Notes under the pieces: model-generated
Database searches by the model: none
What the model saw: the letters and a program-made list of their open reading frames with translations, nothing else
Told to the model about the DNA's origin: nothing
Program-made: the position numbers and the translations under genes
Source of the DNA: Plecoglossus altivelis
Lineage: Eukaryota; Chordata; Actinopteri; Osmeriformes; Plecoglossidae
Assembly (NCBI GenBank): GCA_036571765.1
Contig: BROE01000003.1
Location: forward strand, 17,424,551 to 17,488,550
DNA length: 64,000 nt
Direction of reading: 5' to 3'
Shown: piece after piece, positions 24,410 through 34,933 of the stretch
Numbering within the stretch: the stretch's first letter is position 1
How the letters are laid out: each line of letters opens with the position of its first letter

Positions 24410-24492
24410 ACACTCCCGAACCAGTAGATGGCAGTAATGCGGCTCTCAAATCTTGATGGCAATCTGCCACGGCACTAAACGAAGAAGGGGAA
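24410..24492. repeat. Dispersed element carrying CCAGTAGATGGCAGTAATGC
   Basis: Begins near ACTCCCGAACCAGTAGATGG and ends AACGAAGAAGGGGAAG. The order (CCAG-AG-GG-GGCGGTAATGC core, a CTGCCA-type segment, then an AGAAG end) resembles a short interspersed sequence common in fish genomes. A second copy core is at 28039 in incenp. Positions 24421-24434 (CCAGTAGATGGCAG) match all 14 positions of the CTCF consensus. Confidence 0.45.
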
Positions 24493-24499
24493 GTTTCTC

Positions 24500-24557
24500 A
24501 TTGGTTAAAATCGAACTTCGTTTCAGAACTGTCTCCGATTGGCTAACACAATTTGAA
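24500..24557 (+). promoter_or_regulatory. incenp: incenp promoter: two inverted CCAAT boxes and a CHR
   Basis: ATTGG (inverted CCAAT, NF-Y site) at 24500-24504 and again at 24538-24542, followed by TTTGAA at 24552-24557. Paired CCAAT boxes upstream of a cell-cycle homology region are the known arrangement of G2/M genes controlled by NF-Y and the DREAM/MuvB complexes. This suits incenp, which acts in mitosis. Spacing is 38 bp, slightly longer than the usual 31-33. A non-coding exon probably ends at 24719 (CCATAG then GTAAAAAG). Confidence 0.6.
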
Positions 24558-25046
24558 CGGTTTCAGCGGGCGCTACCGAATTGAAGTAGTTGCGATCTTT
24601 TTGTAGTGGTGAATTTAGCCGATTGGGACAGTTGAAGATTTACACGAATAATATTTCATGAAAAATATCCGCCAACCGGATGCAAGTTAGTTGGATACAA
24701 GTTGTTTGATCAACCATAGGTAAAAAGGTTAGTATATATTGCTTTTCTCCGTAACTACTTAAGGTAAATTTGAAACGAGCCCGTAAGCTAGACAAGTTCT
24801 CCTAAGTCGTTTAGCTCTGTAATAAGCGTTTAGACAGTTAGCCTCGTTGCTAATTGGCTAGTGAATTTAGCTACCATCTACGACGTCGCCCGTACACATT
24901 TTCTGTAAGAACACATTTGTTTTCCACCAAACATTTTTCATTTAACAAAGCGTTTTCCCCAGTCTACCATAGGTAGCTCTAGCTTTGCCTGTTGTTAGCC
25001 AAGATAGCTAATTCAAATCTTTGTTTCTTTCAGTCGCGCTGCAACC

Positions 25047-28000
25047 ATGACCTGCTCTCTTCTTTTGTGTACGAGTTCTCTCGTGAAAACGTTCGATACC
25101 AAAATACAGGAATACATCAGCGATGTCGAAAATGTCCACATGGTCTGGCTGGAAGAAATTCAGCAGGAAGCCAACCGGATGTTCTCAAGGTTTGATAACA
25201 ATCCATTAACGTTATTGTGTTATAGTAGTATTACTAACTGTCACTGATCAAGGATAGACCGCTCATCTTGAAATGACAAAACCTAGAACAATCTAAACAA
25301 TTGTATATTGCAAGTATTTAATTCATATATATATATACACCGATACATTTCAGTGACTTCAGTGCAGAACCAGAATTGATGCCAAAGACCCCAGTTCAGA
25401 AGAAAACCAGTCGCAGGAAACGTATTTCTGTGGGACAAGAAGAAAACCGCAAAAGACGGTAAGCTGCATCTGTCTACCTACTAGTCTACACTGCTCTCAG
25501 ATGTCTTGCACAAAAGTAACGAAAAACAAACTGTTTTTCCCCTTAGGAGTTCCAAGGGCAAGCGTAACCTGCGTGTTTCTTCAGTGAAAAAACTCAACCT
25601 CATCTCTGAAGATGAAATCGCCTCCGAGTTATTCCCAGAAGAGCTCAACCGCAGCACTCGCAGCAACAAGTCAAAGCAGCAGGAGAAGCACACCAGCGAC
25701 ATGGCCGCCGCTACTTCCAGCCAGGGTGACCAAGACGAGGCGCCGGAAGACAAGTCCATCACAGACAAACGTGACAGCTACTCTCACATGCAGACAGCAG
25801 TTGTGTTCGCTAGCTCCCCTCCATCCCCTACTAGCGCACCTCACATGCCGGAAGTTATGGTGAACATTTCCGCCACTGACCGTCTGTCTGCCGAGATTCT
25901 GTTGAAGGCAGAACCCTCCCCAGGCCGCTCCGCTGTTAAGATAGCCATCGCTGCCGCCACGGGAGCAGCCAGCTCCCGCAGGAGCTCCGTACGGCGCTCC
26001 ATCCGGACCTCTCTCTCCCTCCGGCGTTCCCTGGCTGGCCGGGGCTCCCTGGCAGGCCTGCGCCACAGCATGACCCAGGCGTCGATTCGCCGGGCCTCTC
26101 GACGCTCCTACCTGAAGAAGAAGGCTCACGCTGGAAGCTCCGGCAGGAGTGGCAGCGGTGCGTTTTTAAAAGCCCCCCAGGGCCAGTCCCTTCCTGAGTG
26201 TTTAAACCAGGGGTGTCAAACCCTGGTCCTTGAGGGACGCTGTCCTGAAGGTTTTTGATGTTTCCCTGCTCCAGCACACCTGATTCTAATGAAGGGTCGT
26301 TATCAGACTGCCACAGAGCTTGATAACAACCCATTTATTAGAATCAGGTGTGCTGGAGCAGGGAAACATCCAAAACCTTCAGGACAGCGGCCCTCGAGGA
26401 CCGGAGTTTGACACCCCTGGTTTAAACGATAACGCTGTGTAAACGTCACATGCTGCAGAATGTAAACGTGGGTCGCAGCTACAGAAGGCAAGAGGGAGTG
26501 TCATGTTCTGAATGGCACGGTTGCGTTCTAGTCTGGTATTGACGTGGTGTGTTGCTGTCATCTGTCTGCAGAAGATGTCTTGATGTTGTCCAGCGGTGAA
26601 GATGTGGTTGATAACACAGAAGGGTAAACCGTTCTACAATAACTTTTTACTAGAATATTGCTGTCCTGAGTAACTATTTGATGGAACTTGTCGCTCCATT
26701 GAGCAGTTGTTGTTTTTCAAACAGATGTACTTGAGGTGCTGACCTGTGCGTTTTCCTCAGGGTGTGGTCAGACGAGCCCAAACCTGTGGAAACTCAGACG
26801 GAGAACGCAGAGATGTCTCTGGAAGAGGAGAGGGAACCAGAGGTTCCCCACACTCGTGTCACTCGCTCCACCGCCCAAAACCCTCCAACAACGCTTTCCT
26901 CCGCCGCCGTCGCCATCGGCAACAAGGCTGGCACTCCAGACTCATCGGGTATGACTATGCTGCTAGCATTTTGAGCATCCTGCCATCAGACATTTTGATC
27001 TCAAAATATCTTATCCCCTCTAGTATCTTATTCATAATGAATAAATACATCAATAAATAGGAGTTAAACATGCTGACCTGTATTTATAGATGACCTCGGG
27101 GAAAATCCTCAATCGCAGTCAGGCTTGAGGTAAGCCACAGTACAATACGTCAGCACATCTGAGAACTGCCTGCTGTCAGTGAGCCCATGGTGCAAATGTC
27201 CCGCGTTAATCACCGGGCCTTTTGGTTCCAGGTCTCGTTCCAAGTCGAAGCGCAGAGCAGCTGACACAGCCGAGGACTTCCAGAGCCCGAGGAAGAAGCT
27301 GTCTCCCAAGAGAAGCCAGACCGTACGATCACGCTGCTCACCTGCACTTCCCACATCGCTCCTGTCATTCTTACGCACGTTTGACAGCGTTTGATCCCAA
27401 CTTGCCCCATAACAACCACACATTTTGGGTGTTGTCTCAGGCGATCAGGCCCAACATGAGGTCCTTCTTCCAGACCGTGCAGAAGAACCAGCTTCTGATG
27501 ATGACTCCAGGCTCTCTGAATCGCAGCAGTGTGATGAAGTCCTTCATCAAGCACACTACTCCTCACAAAGTAGACCTGGCGGTGAGTCAAACCCTAACCC
27601 CCAACACAGCCATCACACAAACAGGATGGCTTTGGCCATCTGTTTATTTTAGGCAGGCGTAGATCGGATGTTTTGATTTAATCATCATTGTATTACCGAG
27701 GTACTAGGTCTCACAGCTTTTTCTGTCTTTCCAGTTGAGCTGTGGTTTAGTGGTAAGTTTGAGTGAACTCACTGGTGTTATTAACAGTGGAGGGGTTCGT
27801 AGGTTTCTAGATGTCTGACTGTGTGCAGTCCTTGTCTACATGTGCATCTCCTTCTTACTATCTCATCTGGGTTTGTGTTTGTAATCCTGATTATTTTATA
27901 CAGTTGGGTCTGACCTGATAAACTCTTAATTAGGGATGGGTCATACATTGTTAATAAAACATTTTTTTAAATACTGTAAAAATATGTACGTTCCCCAGCC

Positions 28001-30691
28001 TTTTCCGGTTCCTGGTAGAAAGTCGTGTGTAACCGCTGCCAGAAGGGGGCGGTAATGCACAAAAACGCTGTTTACCAACCATCTTTAAACAACAGAAGGT
28101 GTTTCTACCAGGTTCCAGAGATTAGACGCTACTGTGCAAGGAGAGAGAAAAGTTCCAACTTGAAATGCCCATCCCTACTTTTATCGTTCCACTGTTTAAA
28201 AATACATCTATTAACTGATAATCATCCCTGTCATCCATTTTCGTTGTTTTAATAATACTCACCCTTTGTGGATCTCACTAGTCAAACTGCTAGTGTTTCA
28301 TTTAGGTGTATCCCATTGTGTGGTCTTTGTAGCTGCATGACACACCATCTGTGAATGATAATATTAATATACTTTTTATTATTCAGAAAAAAGAGCAACT
28401 GAAACTGGAAGCCCTTAAGAAAAAGCAGGAGCACGAAGAAGAACGAAGGAGGAAGCTGGAGGATGACAAGAAGAAACGACTGGAGGAGCTGAAAAAGTGT
28501 GTCATTCAGTTCCAACGCAATCTCCGTTTGCTTTCGCCTCATTCTACTCTAGAAGCACGTTAACATGCGTGTGATTGTGTGGCGTTTCAGGAAGAGGGAT
28601 GAAAGACTTAGAAGAGTTGTCGAGGCTCGAATGAAGGAGGAGGAAGAAAAGCTCAAGATGAGAAGAGAGAAAAACGACAAGGTGGGAGGTTAGGGGGGCG
28701 GCCAAGGAAAGGTGAAGTTCTAGACCGTTCCTCAGCGTGTAGCTCACCCTGTGTTCCTGCGTCACCAGGCTCAGCTGCGAGAGGAGCGCCTGGCAGAGGA
28801 GAGGGCCAAGAAAATGGCTGCCAAGCGGCAGGAAGAGCTGGAGCAGAGACGGAAGTTGGAGGAGGAGACGAGAAGGAGGCAGGTCCAACAGGCGGTAAGA
28901 GCTCCGTGCTGGTGGGGTTAGTCTGGAAGTAGAGGCAATCCGAACGGCGTCTTGATGAATGCTGGTCCTCTGCCTCAGGAAGAGGAGGAGAAATGCTTGC
29001 AGGAGATGCAGGCCAAGAGGAGGGCCGAGGAGGAGCAGGAACGGGCCCGCAAGCTGGCGGAGGCCCGCCGGGCGATCGAGCTGAAGAAGGAGCAGGAGCG
29101 TGAGAGGGAGAGAGAGCTGGAGAGGAAGAGAGAGGCTGCGGAGAAGTGGGTTGTTTTGTGTCGCTTCTATTGCTGTCGTAGCAACTCTCGGTTGATGTCT
29201 CTTCAATCTGTGATGTCATTTCCTCAGCTTGCCTCTAACTCGCCCCTTGGCTTTCAGAGAGCGAGCGGAGCAGGAAAAGGCTCTTGCTCTGAAGAGAGAA
29301 GTGGAGAAGGCAGCGAGGGAGAAGGAGAGGAAGGAGCTGGAGGAAATGAGAAGAGAGCTTGAGGAGAAGAAAAAGAGGGTAAAGTTCTTGCTAAGAATGT
29401 CATGCTGAACCCTGTTTTGGGGTTAATAAATGATGTATCAGACAAGCTTCATGAGACTTAAACCTTAACTAACTGACACGGGACCAGTTATGACTTTACT
29501 GAATACATTAGCTTCTCATGGGTGACAGTTTAGCGCTGGATCTGAGAATCGATCCGATCGTCCTCATTGTGACAGTCGTTGCCTTAGGCTTCATTGGAAC
29601 GCTTTATCTGCTCCTGAATCCTGTGAAACAAGGTCCTCATTCTGTATGTGCGTGTTTGTTCCAGCAGGAGGCACTGGCCAAGGAGGAGAAAGCTGCCAAA
29701 CTGAGGGAAGCCACCAAAGAAGAAGCTGCTGCTAAGAGCGCACCATCAGCACAACTTCAGGTGAGCTGACAGTTGTAGTCTGAGGAAAACAATGGTTGAT
29801 GGTTAAATCAATATAACATGGATTTAACAAGACAAATTATAGTACCATTTTATGTTACTTTGCAAAGTTTCGTCACATTTCAAAGAGTTTCTGTTGTCCA
29901 CTCTTACAGCCTGCTGTAATGAAGACGCCTTTACGGAAGGGACCTGGCCTGAATGTGACTGTAGATATCGAGGTGGGATAGTTTGCATTTCACACACGTC
30001 CCTTTGCGCAACACAACATAGACACAAGGATTTAGTTTGAACTGTCTTCCCACTCCAGGGATCACCCCAGTCCTACGAGATCACGCCAAAAGGTGGCAAC
30101 AAACCAGTTGCAGGGAACTTAAACTCAGAGGATTATGGGATGGATCAGAAGAGCGATGATTCGACGGATGATGAGTCAGCACCAAGGAAACCTATTCCAT
30201 CATGGGCAGAAGGTGCGTTAGATGATCCAAAAATTATTTGAACGATTGTTAATGGTGATACTGTATGTCAACACCATGGCTGTACTGGTAACCACTAGCA
30301 TCTAGACCAGGGGTCTCTAACCATGTTCCTGGAGAGCTACCATCCAGACTGTTTCCCCCTGATTCTACAAACTACCTGGAAGATGATCTGAACGAAGAGA
30401 CATTATGTCCAGGACTGGAGTTAAAGACCCCTGATCTAGACTGTTACAGTGACACCGATCACCGTAAATCCCTTATAACATCTCATACTTTGTGTTGGTT
30501 CTCTAGGTATTAATCTGAAGCAGTCAACAATGAAGCAGTATTTCAACCCTCTGGACCTGCATACTTACTTTGGCACGGTTGAACTGCTAAAGCTGGAGAA
30601 CATCTTCTACAAGAGCAAACCTCGATACTTCAAACGTACCAGTTCTGCTGTGTGGAACTCACCGCCTAAAAGAGGAAATCTGCCATTTTAA
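25047..30691 (+). CDS. incenp: Inner centromere protein INCENP, complete, 833 aa
   Basis: Chromosomal passenger complex scaffold; it anchors survivin/borealin through its N-terminus and activates Aurora B through the IN-box. Exons: 25047-25189, 25354-25458, 25547-26157, 26572-26623, 26761-26948, 27090-27129, 27232-27322, 27441-27581, 27735-27752, 28387-28496, 28591-28681, 28769-28894, 28979-29145, 29258-29378, 29665-29760, 29910-29972, 30059-30212, 30507-30691. N-terminal CEN module includes VWLEEIQQEANRMF and PELMPKTP. A Ser/Arg-rich block with many RRxS sites spans about 230-285. A long charged single-alpha-helix/coiled coil runs about 463-700. The IN-box includes YGMDQKSDDSTDDE, KPIPSW and the Aurora-phosphorylated KRTSSAVWNSPP (TSS at 817-819). 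An 18-base microexon (27735) is included because it improves alignment with human. Human is longer (918 aa). Confidence 0.92.
26201..26426. mobile_element. hAT-like MITE, copy 1 (~225 bp)
   Basis: Ends are inverted repeats AAACCAGGGGTGTCAAAC / GTTTGACACCCCTGGTTT. The inner arms are also palindromic: CCTGCTCCAGCACACCTGAT against its complement near 26345-26370. No coding capacity. It sits in an incenp intron just after the exon ending at 26157. A related copy is at 46877. Confidence 0.7.
28020..28110. repeat. Dispersed element, second copy (CCAGAAGGGGGCGGTAATGC)
   Basis: Shares the GGCGGTAATGC core and trailing AACAGAAGG with the element at 24410. Positions 28039-28052 match 13 of 14 CTCF consensus positions. 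Lies in the intron between the incenp microexon and the next exon. Confidence 0.4.
30301..30440. mobile_element. Palindromic MITE, second family (140 bp)
   Basis: TCTAGACCAGGGGTCTCTAA at the left; the right end reverse-complements to TCTAGATCAGGGGTCTTTAA. Contains GTTCCTGGAGAGCTACCATC, typical of abundant fish hAT-type MITEs. Located in the last incenp intron. Confidence 0.65.
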
Positions 30692-31013
30692 GGAAAAACG
30701 TCTGTGCTACTTTGAGAACGTTTGAGTTTTGGTTGTTAGTAAAAAGGGTGAATTTCTTTTATATAGTTATACTATATTTTTTATATAGTAGCAAATGTAG
30801 ATTTAGGGTTTTCTTTTAATGCAATGTGTTTGTGCTTTGAGAGACAACATGATGTTTTACCAAGATTCATTCAGTGGCTGGTGTCATTGTACAGTTGGTG
30901 TGGACATGCTTTTGTGATTCACCTTTATACTGGTCGTGGTAGGTAATCACATTTCTGGTAGCCTGTTCGGTAGCATGCATAGTGCCAACAGTAGTATGTA
31001 GACGAAGGAATCG

Positions 31014-31019
31014 AATAAA
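31014..31019 (+). terminator. incenp: incenp poly(A) signal AATAAA
   Basis: Canonical AATAAA 323 bases after the stop codon, before the fth1 TATA box at 31250. Confidence 0.7.
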
Positions 31020-31249
31020 AATATAACTTGGGCAAACCTATGCTTGTTAATGAAACGACAAGGCACTGTGTGTATGCGAGATAAACTATCGTCTTATTCT
31101 GAAATGGCCCAAAACCCATTCATTTCATGATGGCGTGATTATAAACCTGAATTTAGTTTTTTTATCTGGCACATTTGAGACACATCATGGAACATATTTA
31201 TACGTTTTGGATCGACAGAACGAGCTACATCTATCCACAAGTTCTGGAA

Positions 31250-31257
31250 TATATAAA
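31250..31257 (+). promoter_or_regulatory. fth1: TATA box, probable fth1 core promoter
   Basis: TATATAAA followed by A residues. A non-coding exon could run from about 31280 to 31482, where a strong donor follows (CTCG then GTAAGT). It would then splice to 31983, six bases before the ATG. No CAGTGN iron-responsive hairpin of the usual ferritin form was seen in the intervening sequence. Confidence 0.5.
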
Positions 31258-31988
31258 AAAAGATTGTTAGACGCAACGCCGATTCCGTCAGGCTTTTATT
31301 TTGGCACCGAGCTCTGCGGTGAAATTCACCCGCCCTCGACCGTAACGGACCGATGTGCGACACTGCTGGACTGGAACGTGTTTACTGTTTATGTACCAGT
31401 GAGTAACGACTTGGCTTTAGAAGACAGCGCTAGCTTCAACTAACACTTCTAATAACGTGAGAATTGCTACACTAAAAACTCGGTAAGTTGCCTTATGAAT
31501 TCATTATTATTAGAACTATTTAAACTCGGTCAAGATCTTGGGTGTGAACGGTACGATTTGTTAGCTGCACTTAAAACATTACTACGAGTCTAGTACTAGT
31601 AACTACATCGAGTATGTGTATCTGATGTAAAATCGTAGGTGTGTAGTTACTATTATGTTCAGACAAGCCAACTCGACGAGGCCAATTTTGCAATACTTTA
31701 TTTTGCAATCGTTTTATTGGCCGCGTTGGTAGTCTAACAGTTGCGTGTTTTCGCTTGAAGATGGCCTTAACTAGCTAACATTACCTGTCCGGCTAACTTG
31801 AGCTCGATCGGACTAGTAAATTAGTTGTGCCTTCTGTCAAGAGAAAGCAAGAGCTAGTTAGTTATAACACGAAACAGTAAAAGTTAGCTAGCGCTAGCTG
31901 ATCACCTTGAATACCTGGTGTTAGTTAGCTAGCTACGTCCAGTATTTGTGATGGTAACGCGCAGTTGTTTTGCTTTCAACAGAAGAAA

Positions 31989-33681
31989 ATGAGTTCCCAA
32001 GTTCGACAGAACTTCCACCAGGACTGCGAGGCTGCTATTAACAGGCAGATCAACCTTGAGCTGTATGCGTCCTACGTCTATCTTTCCATGGTATGAAGTC
32101 CTCCAGCTCCGGAGGTTATGGGCCTAGCACGCAGTCCTGGAATGGACCAGATTCCGTTTTTAGTATTTAAGAATGTTTCAATGACCTTGTACTACGTCTA
32201 CCATATACTACGTGTCGTGTTTACACTCATTTCTCTCTCTTTTTCCCAGTCGTATTATTTTGACAGGGATGATAAATCCCTGCCCAATTTTGCCAAATTC
32301 TTCGGCACTCAGTCGAAGGAGGAACGTGAGCATGCGGAGAAGCTGATGAGTTTGCAGAACCAACGCGGTGGCCGGATCTTCCTCCAGGACATCAGGGTAT
32401 CAGATATCATTACCAACCACTAAACACTGCATTGATTAGGCTTTATTCTGCCACCGCATCCTGTTGTAAAGACATTGTAAATCTCTTGCAAGTCAACAGG
32501 GTGCCTGGTGTATGTCAGCAAAACAGTGACAATGTTTAGAATTTTAAAAGCAATTGAATGCTTCATATTCAAATTCAAACAGCACCAAATTTGTCGGTCT
32601 TGAAGTTTGAAAAATTGACTACTTTTTGTTTTTAAAGCATTATATATTCAAATAAAATGTCAGTTGAATTATGTCTTTATGCCGTAGACCAGTCATCTGG
32701 TCTATTATTGATAAGAGTGATGTAACTAAGCAACAAGGAGCCTCCACCCATACTTATCTTTTATGACAGTCAAACAGACATGACTCGTGCTTATACCAGT
32801 CAGCGTTTGTTAGGTTTTTTCAAAACTGCATGTTTGCCATTCATCATTTGAATGGATACAGAGCTAAAATGGAAACAAAAATGTGTGTGTGTGTGTGATA
32901 ATTTGTTACAGAAACCTGAAAGGGACGAGTGGGGGAGTGGCTTAGAGGCTCTGGAGTGTGCCTTACAACTGGAGAAAAGTGTCAACCAATCCCTCTTGGA
33001 CCTGCACAAATTGGCATCTGAACACGCCGACCCTCACGTGAGTCCTGAGTCGTTTAAGTTGTTTTTTTTGTTTTGTTTTTAACATTGCTGGAGTGAAAAG
33101 TAGATAGAGGGTTGATTGTTGCAGCAAGGATACAAATCTGTAGCAGTAGAGAGGTTTTCTAATCGTCAAGAGTAAAAAGTTGTCATTTTTATACATGTTC
33201 TGAACAAGTTTAACTTGCATGAGGGGGGGGGGGTGAAATTGCTTTCATATTTGAAGAGGCAAGTGTACACTTTTGAATGTCACCTGTCAGTCGGCTAATT
33301 TAAACACTGCGGTAACAGCTGTAAAGAACCTCTTTCTGTTTATAAGAATCTGGAGTTTCCCTGTCTGCACAACATTACACGAGATATCTCTATAACTTGC
33401 ACCAATATTTCTAACCATAGTAAAATACCCTCGCATTGTCTTACGTTTTTCAAAAGGTCTGTCAGGTAGGAGAGTACCTAATCTGCATCATACATGTAAT
33501 GGAACATTGTCCAATTCCACAGATGTGCGACTTCATTGAGACTCACTATTTGGACGAGCAGGTGAAGTCGATCAAGGAGCTGGGTGACTGGGTGTCCAGT
33601 CTACGTCGTATGGGAGCGCCTCAGAATGGCATGGCCGAGTATCTATTTGACAAACACACACTTGGAAATGAAAGCGCATAA
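31989..33681 (+). CDS. fth1: Ferritin heavy chain, complete, 177 aa
   Basis: Cytosolic iron-storage subunit with ferroxidase activity; 24 subunits form the shell. Coding exons 31989-32090, 32250-32396, 32912-33037, 33523-33681 (34+49+42+52 aa), all phase 0, the vertebrate FTH arrangement. The acceptor is at 31982, so the coding exon carries only 6 bases of 5' UTR, meaning there is an intron in the leader. Ferroxidase ligands are present: Glu24, Tyr31, Glu59, His62, Glu104 and Gln138 (human Glu27, Tyr34, Glu62, His65, Glu107, Gln141). The MCDFIETHYLDEQVKSIKEL and KMGAP-like blocks and AEYLFDKHTLG end are typical of fish H/M-type chains. It lies next to best1 and incenp as in mammals, so it is the FTH1 orthologue. 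Convergent with best1. Confidence 0.95.
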
Positions 33682-34354
33682 ACCAATCATATTGCCCTAG
33701 ATCTTAGTTGTCCATCCGACCACCCGTGCACGAGATATATTCAGCAACAACAACAAGAAAAAAAGCCATAGCATTATGAACGCAAATATGTATAATCTAT
33801 ATATGCAGCTTTTCCAAGCTTAGAAATGTGTCTGCAAGTTTGACTTTTGTTACAATGTTAGAACAAGCCCCTACAGTCATACGAGCCAAACAAGGGCTTA
33901 TATACCAGAAAGCGGAAACCACTTAACATGCAGCCAGTTAAGCAAGTAAAGTAAGAGTGGAGCTTTTCAGTGTTATTCATGAATAATAATCAAGCTACTT
34001 TGAAACAAGAGAGCATTATTTGTTCTTCATCAAATACACCTTTCATCATTTCTGTGTTTAGTCATAGATGGATGTAGCGTGTTTATGCTGGCTTTGTAAA
34101 GATGTTCATTTGTAAAGATGTTCATTTCTTACATGAACTGGACTGCTATGTTACTTTTTGCATCAGTTTGACGTCCATTTGTCTTTGAGGTTAAGCTGTA
34201 AAGTTTCATGATCCATGTAAAACGTCAGTCGGCTATGTAAGACTATTGCAGGAACACTATGTATTAGATGGGACAGTTCTCAGTGTGTCCGCTCCCCAAA
34301 ATACAGTGGGGCAAAGTTGAACTGCATTATGTATATGTTTGGACTATAATTTAT

Positions 34355-34360
34355 ATTAAA
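34355..34360 (+). terminator. fth1: fth1 poly(A) signal ATTAAA
   Basis: ATTAAA about 675 bases after the stop, followed by a T/G-rich stretch. Gives a 3' UTR of about 0.7 kb. Confidence 0.5.
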
Positions 34361-34481
34361 TGAATTGTTGAAAGGGACATATCACTTAGCTGTCTTTTAA
34401 TTTGTCTGCCTAAGTCGAAGACATAATTCGAAAGTAATGCAAAGATAAAAATGTTTTTTAAAGGATTGCTTTTGCAGAATA

Positions 34482-34487
34482 TTTATT
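34482..34487 (-). terminator. best1: best1 poly(A) signal AATAAA
   Basis: Minus-strand AATAAA about 450 bases after the best1 stop. The two convergent transcripts would end within about 150 bp of each other. Confidence 0.6.
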
Positions 34488-34933
34488 TAAAAACAAAGTA
34501 CCTTCTAATTTGACCAGTGAGCTTATTACAGAAGCATAGGTGTATGTGAAACTCATTACAGATGATGACATGAAATGTGTGTGATTTTCCTTATGTTGCT
34601 TTTCTGACCGACTCCACTTACTGATTGTTCTTGCAAAGCTGTTTGATCGTAACAAAGGTTTTTACAAATATATAACTTTCGGTGTATATATATATTGGAC
34701 TTTACTACATATTGTACACACCTAACTAATTCTAGTGGAAGTGTTTTTATCAACCAAACTTTATAAAAACAGTTTGATTCAGTGATCGCAAGAAGTAGGT
34801 GTTCCTGTCTAATCAGCGACGATACGTTGTTGATCAATATATCAGGTGTGTTTTTCAACGAGAAGACTTTTAACGGCTGGTAAAAATGTATCACTGCTAC
34901 TATCGATTTGCCAGGAAGAGTTCATAGACTTTT

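Noticed and set aside
31135..31443. 102-codon plus-strand frame before fth1
   Set aside because: No family resemblance; it crosses the probable TATA box and 5' exon of fth1, so chance is more likely.
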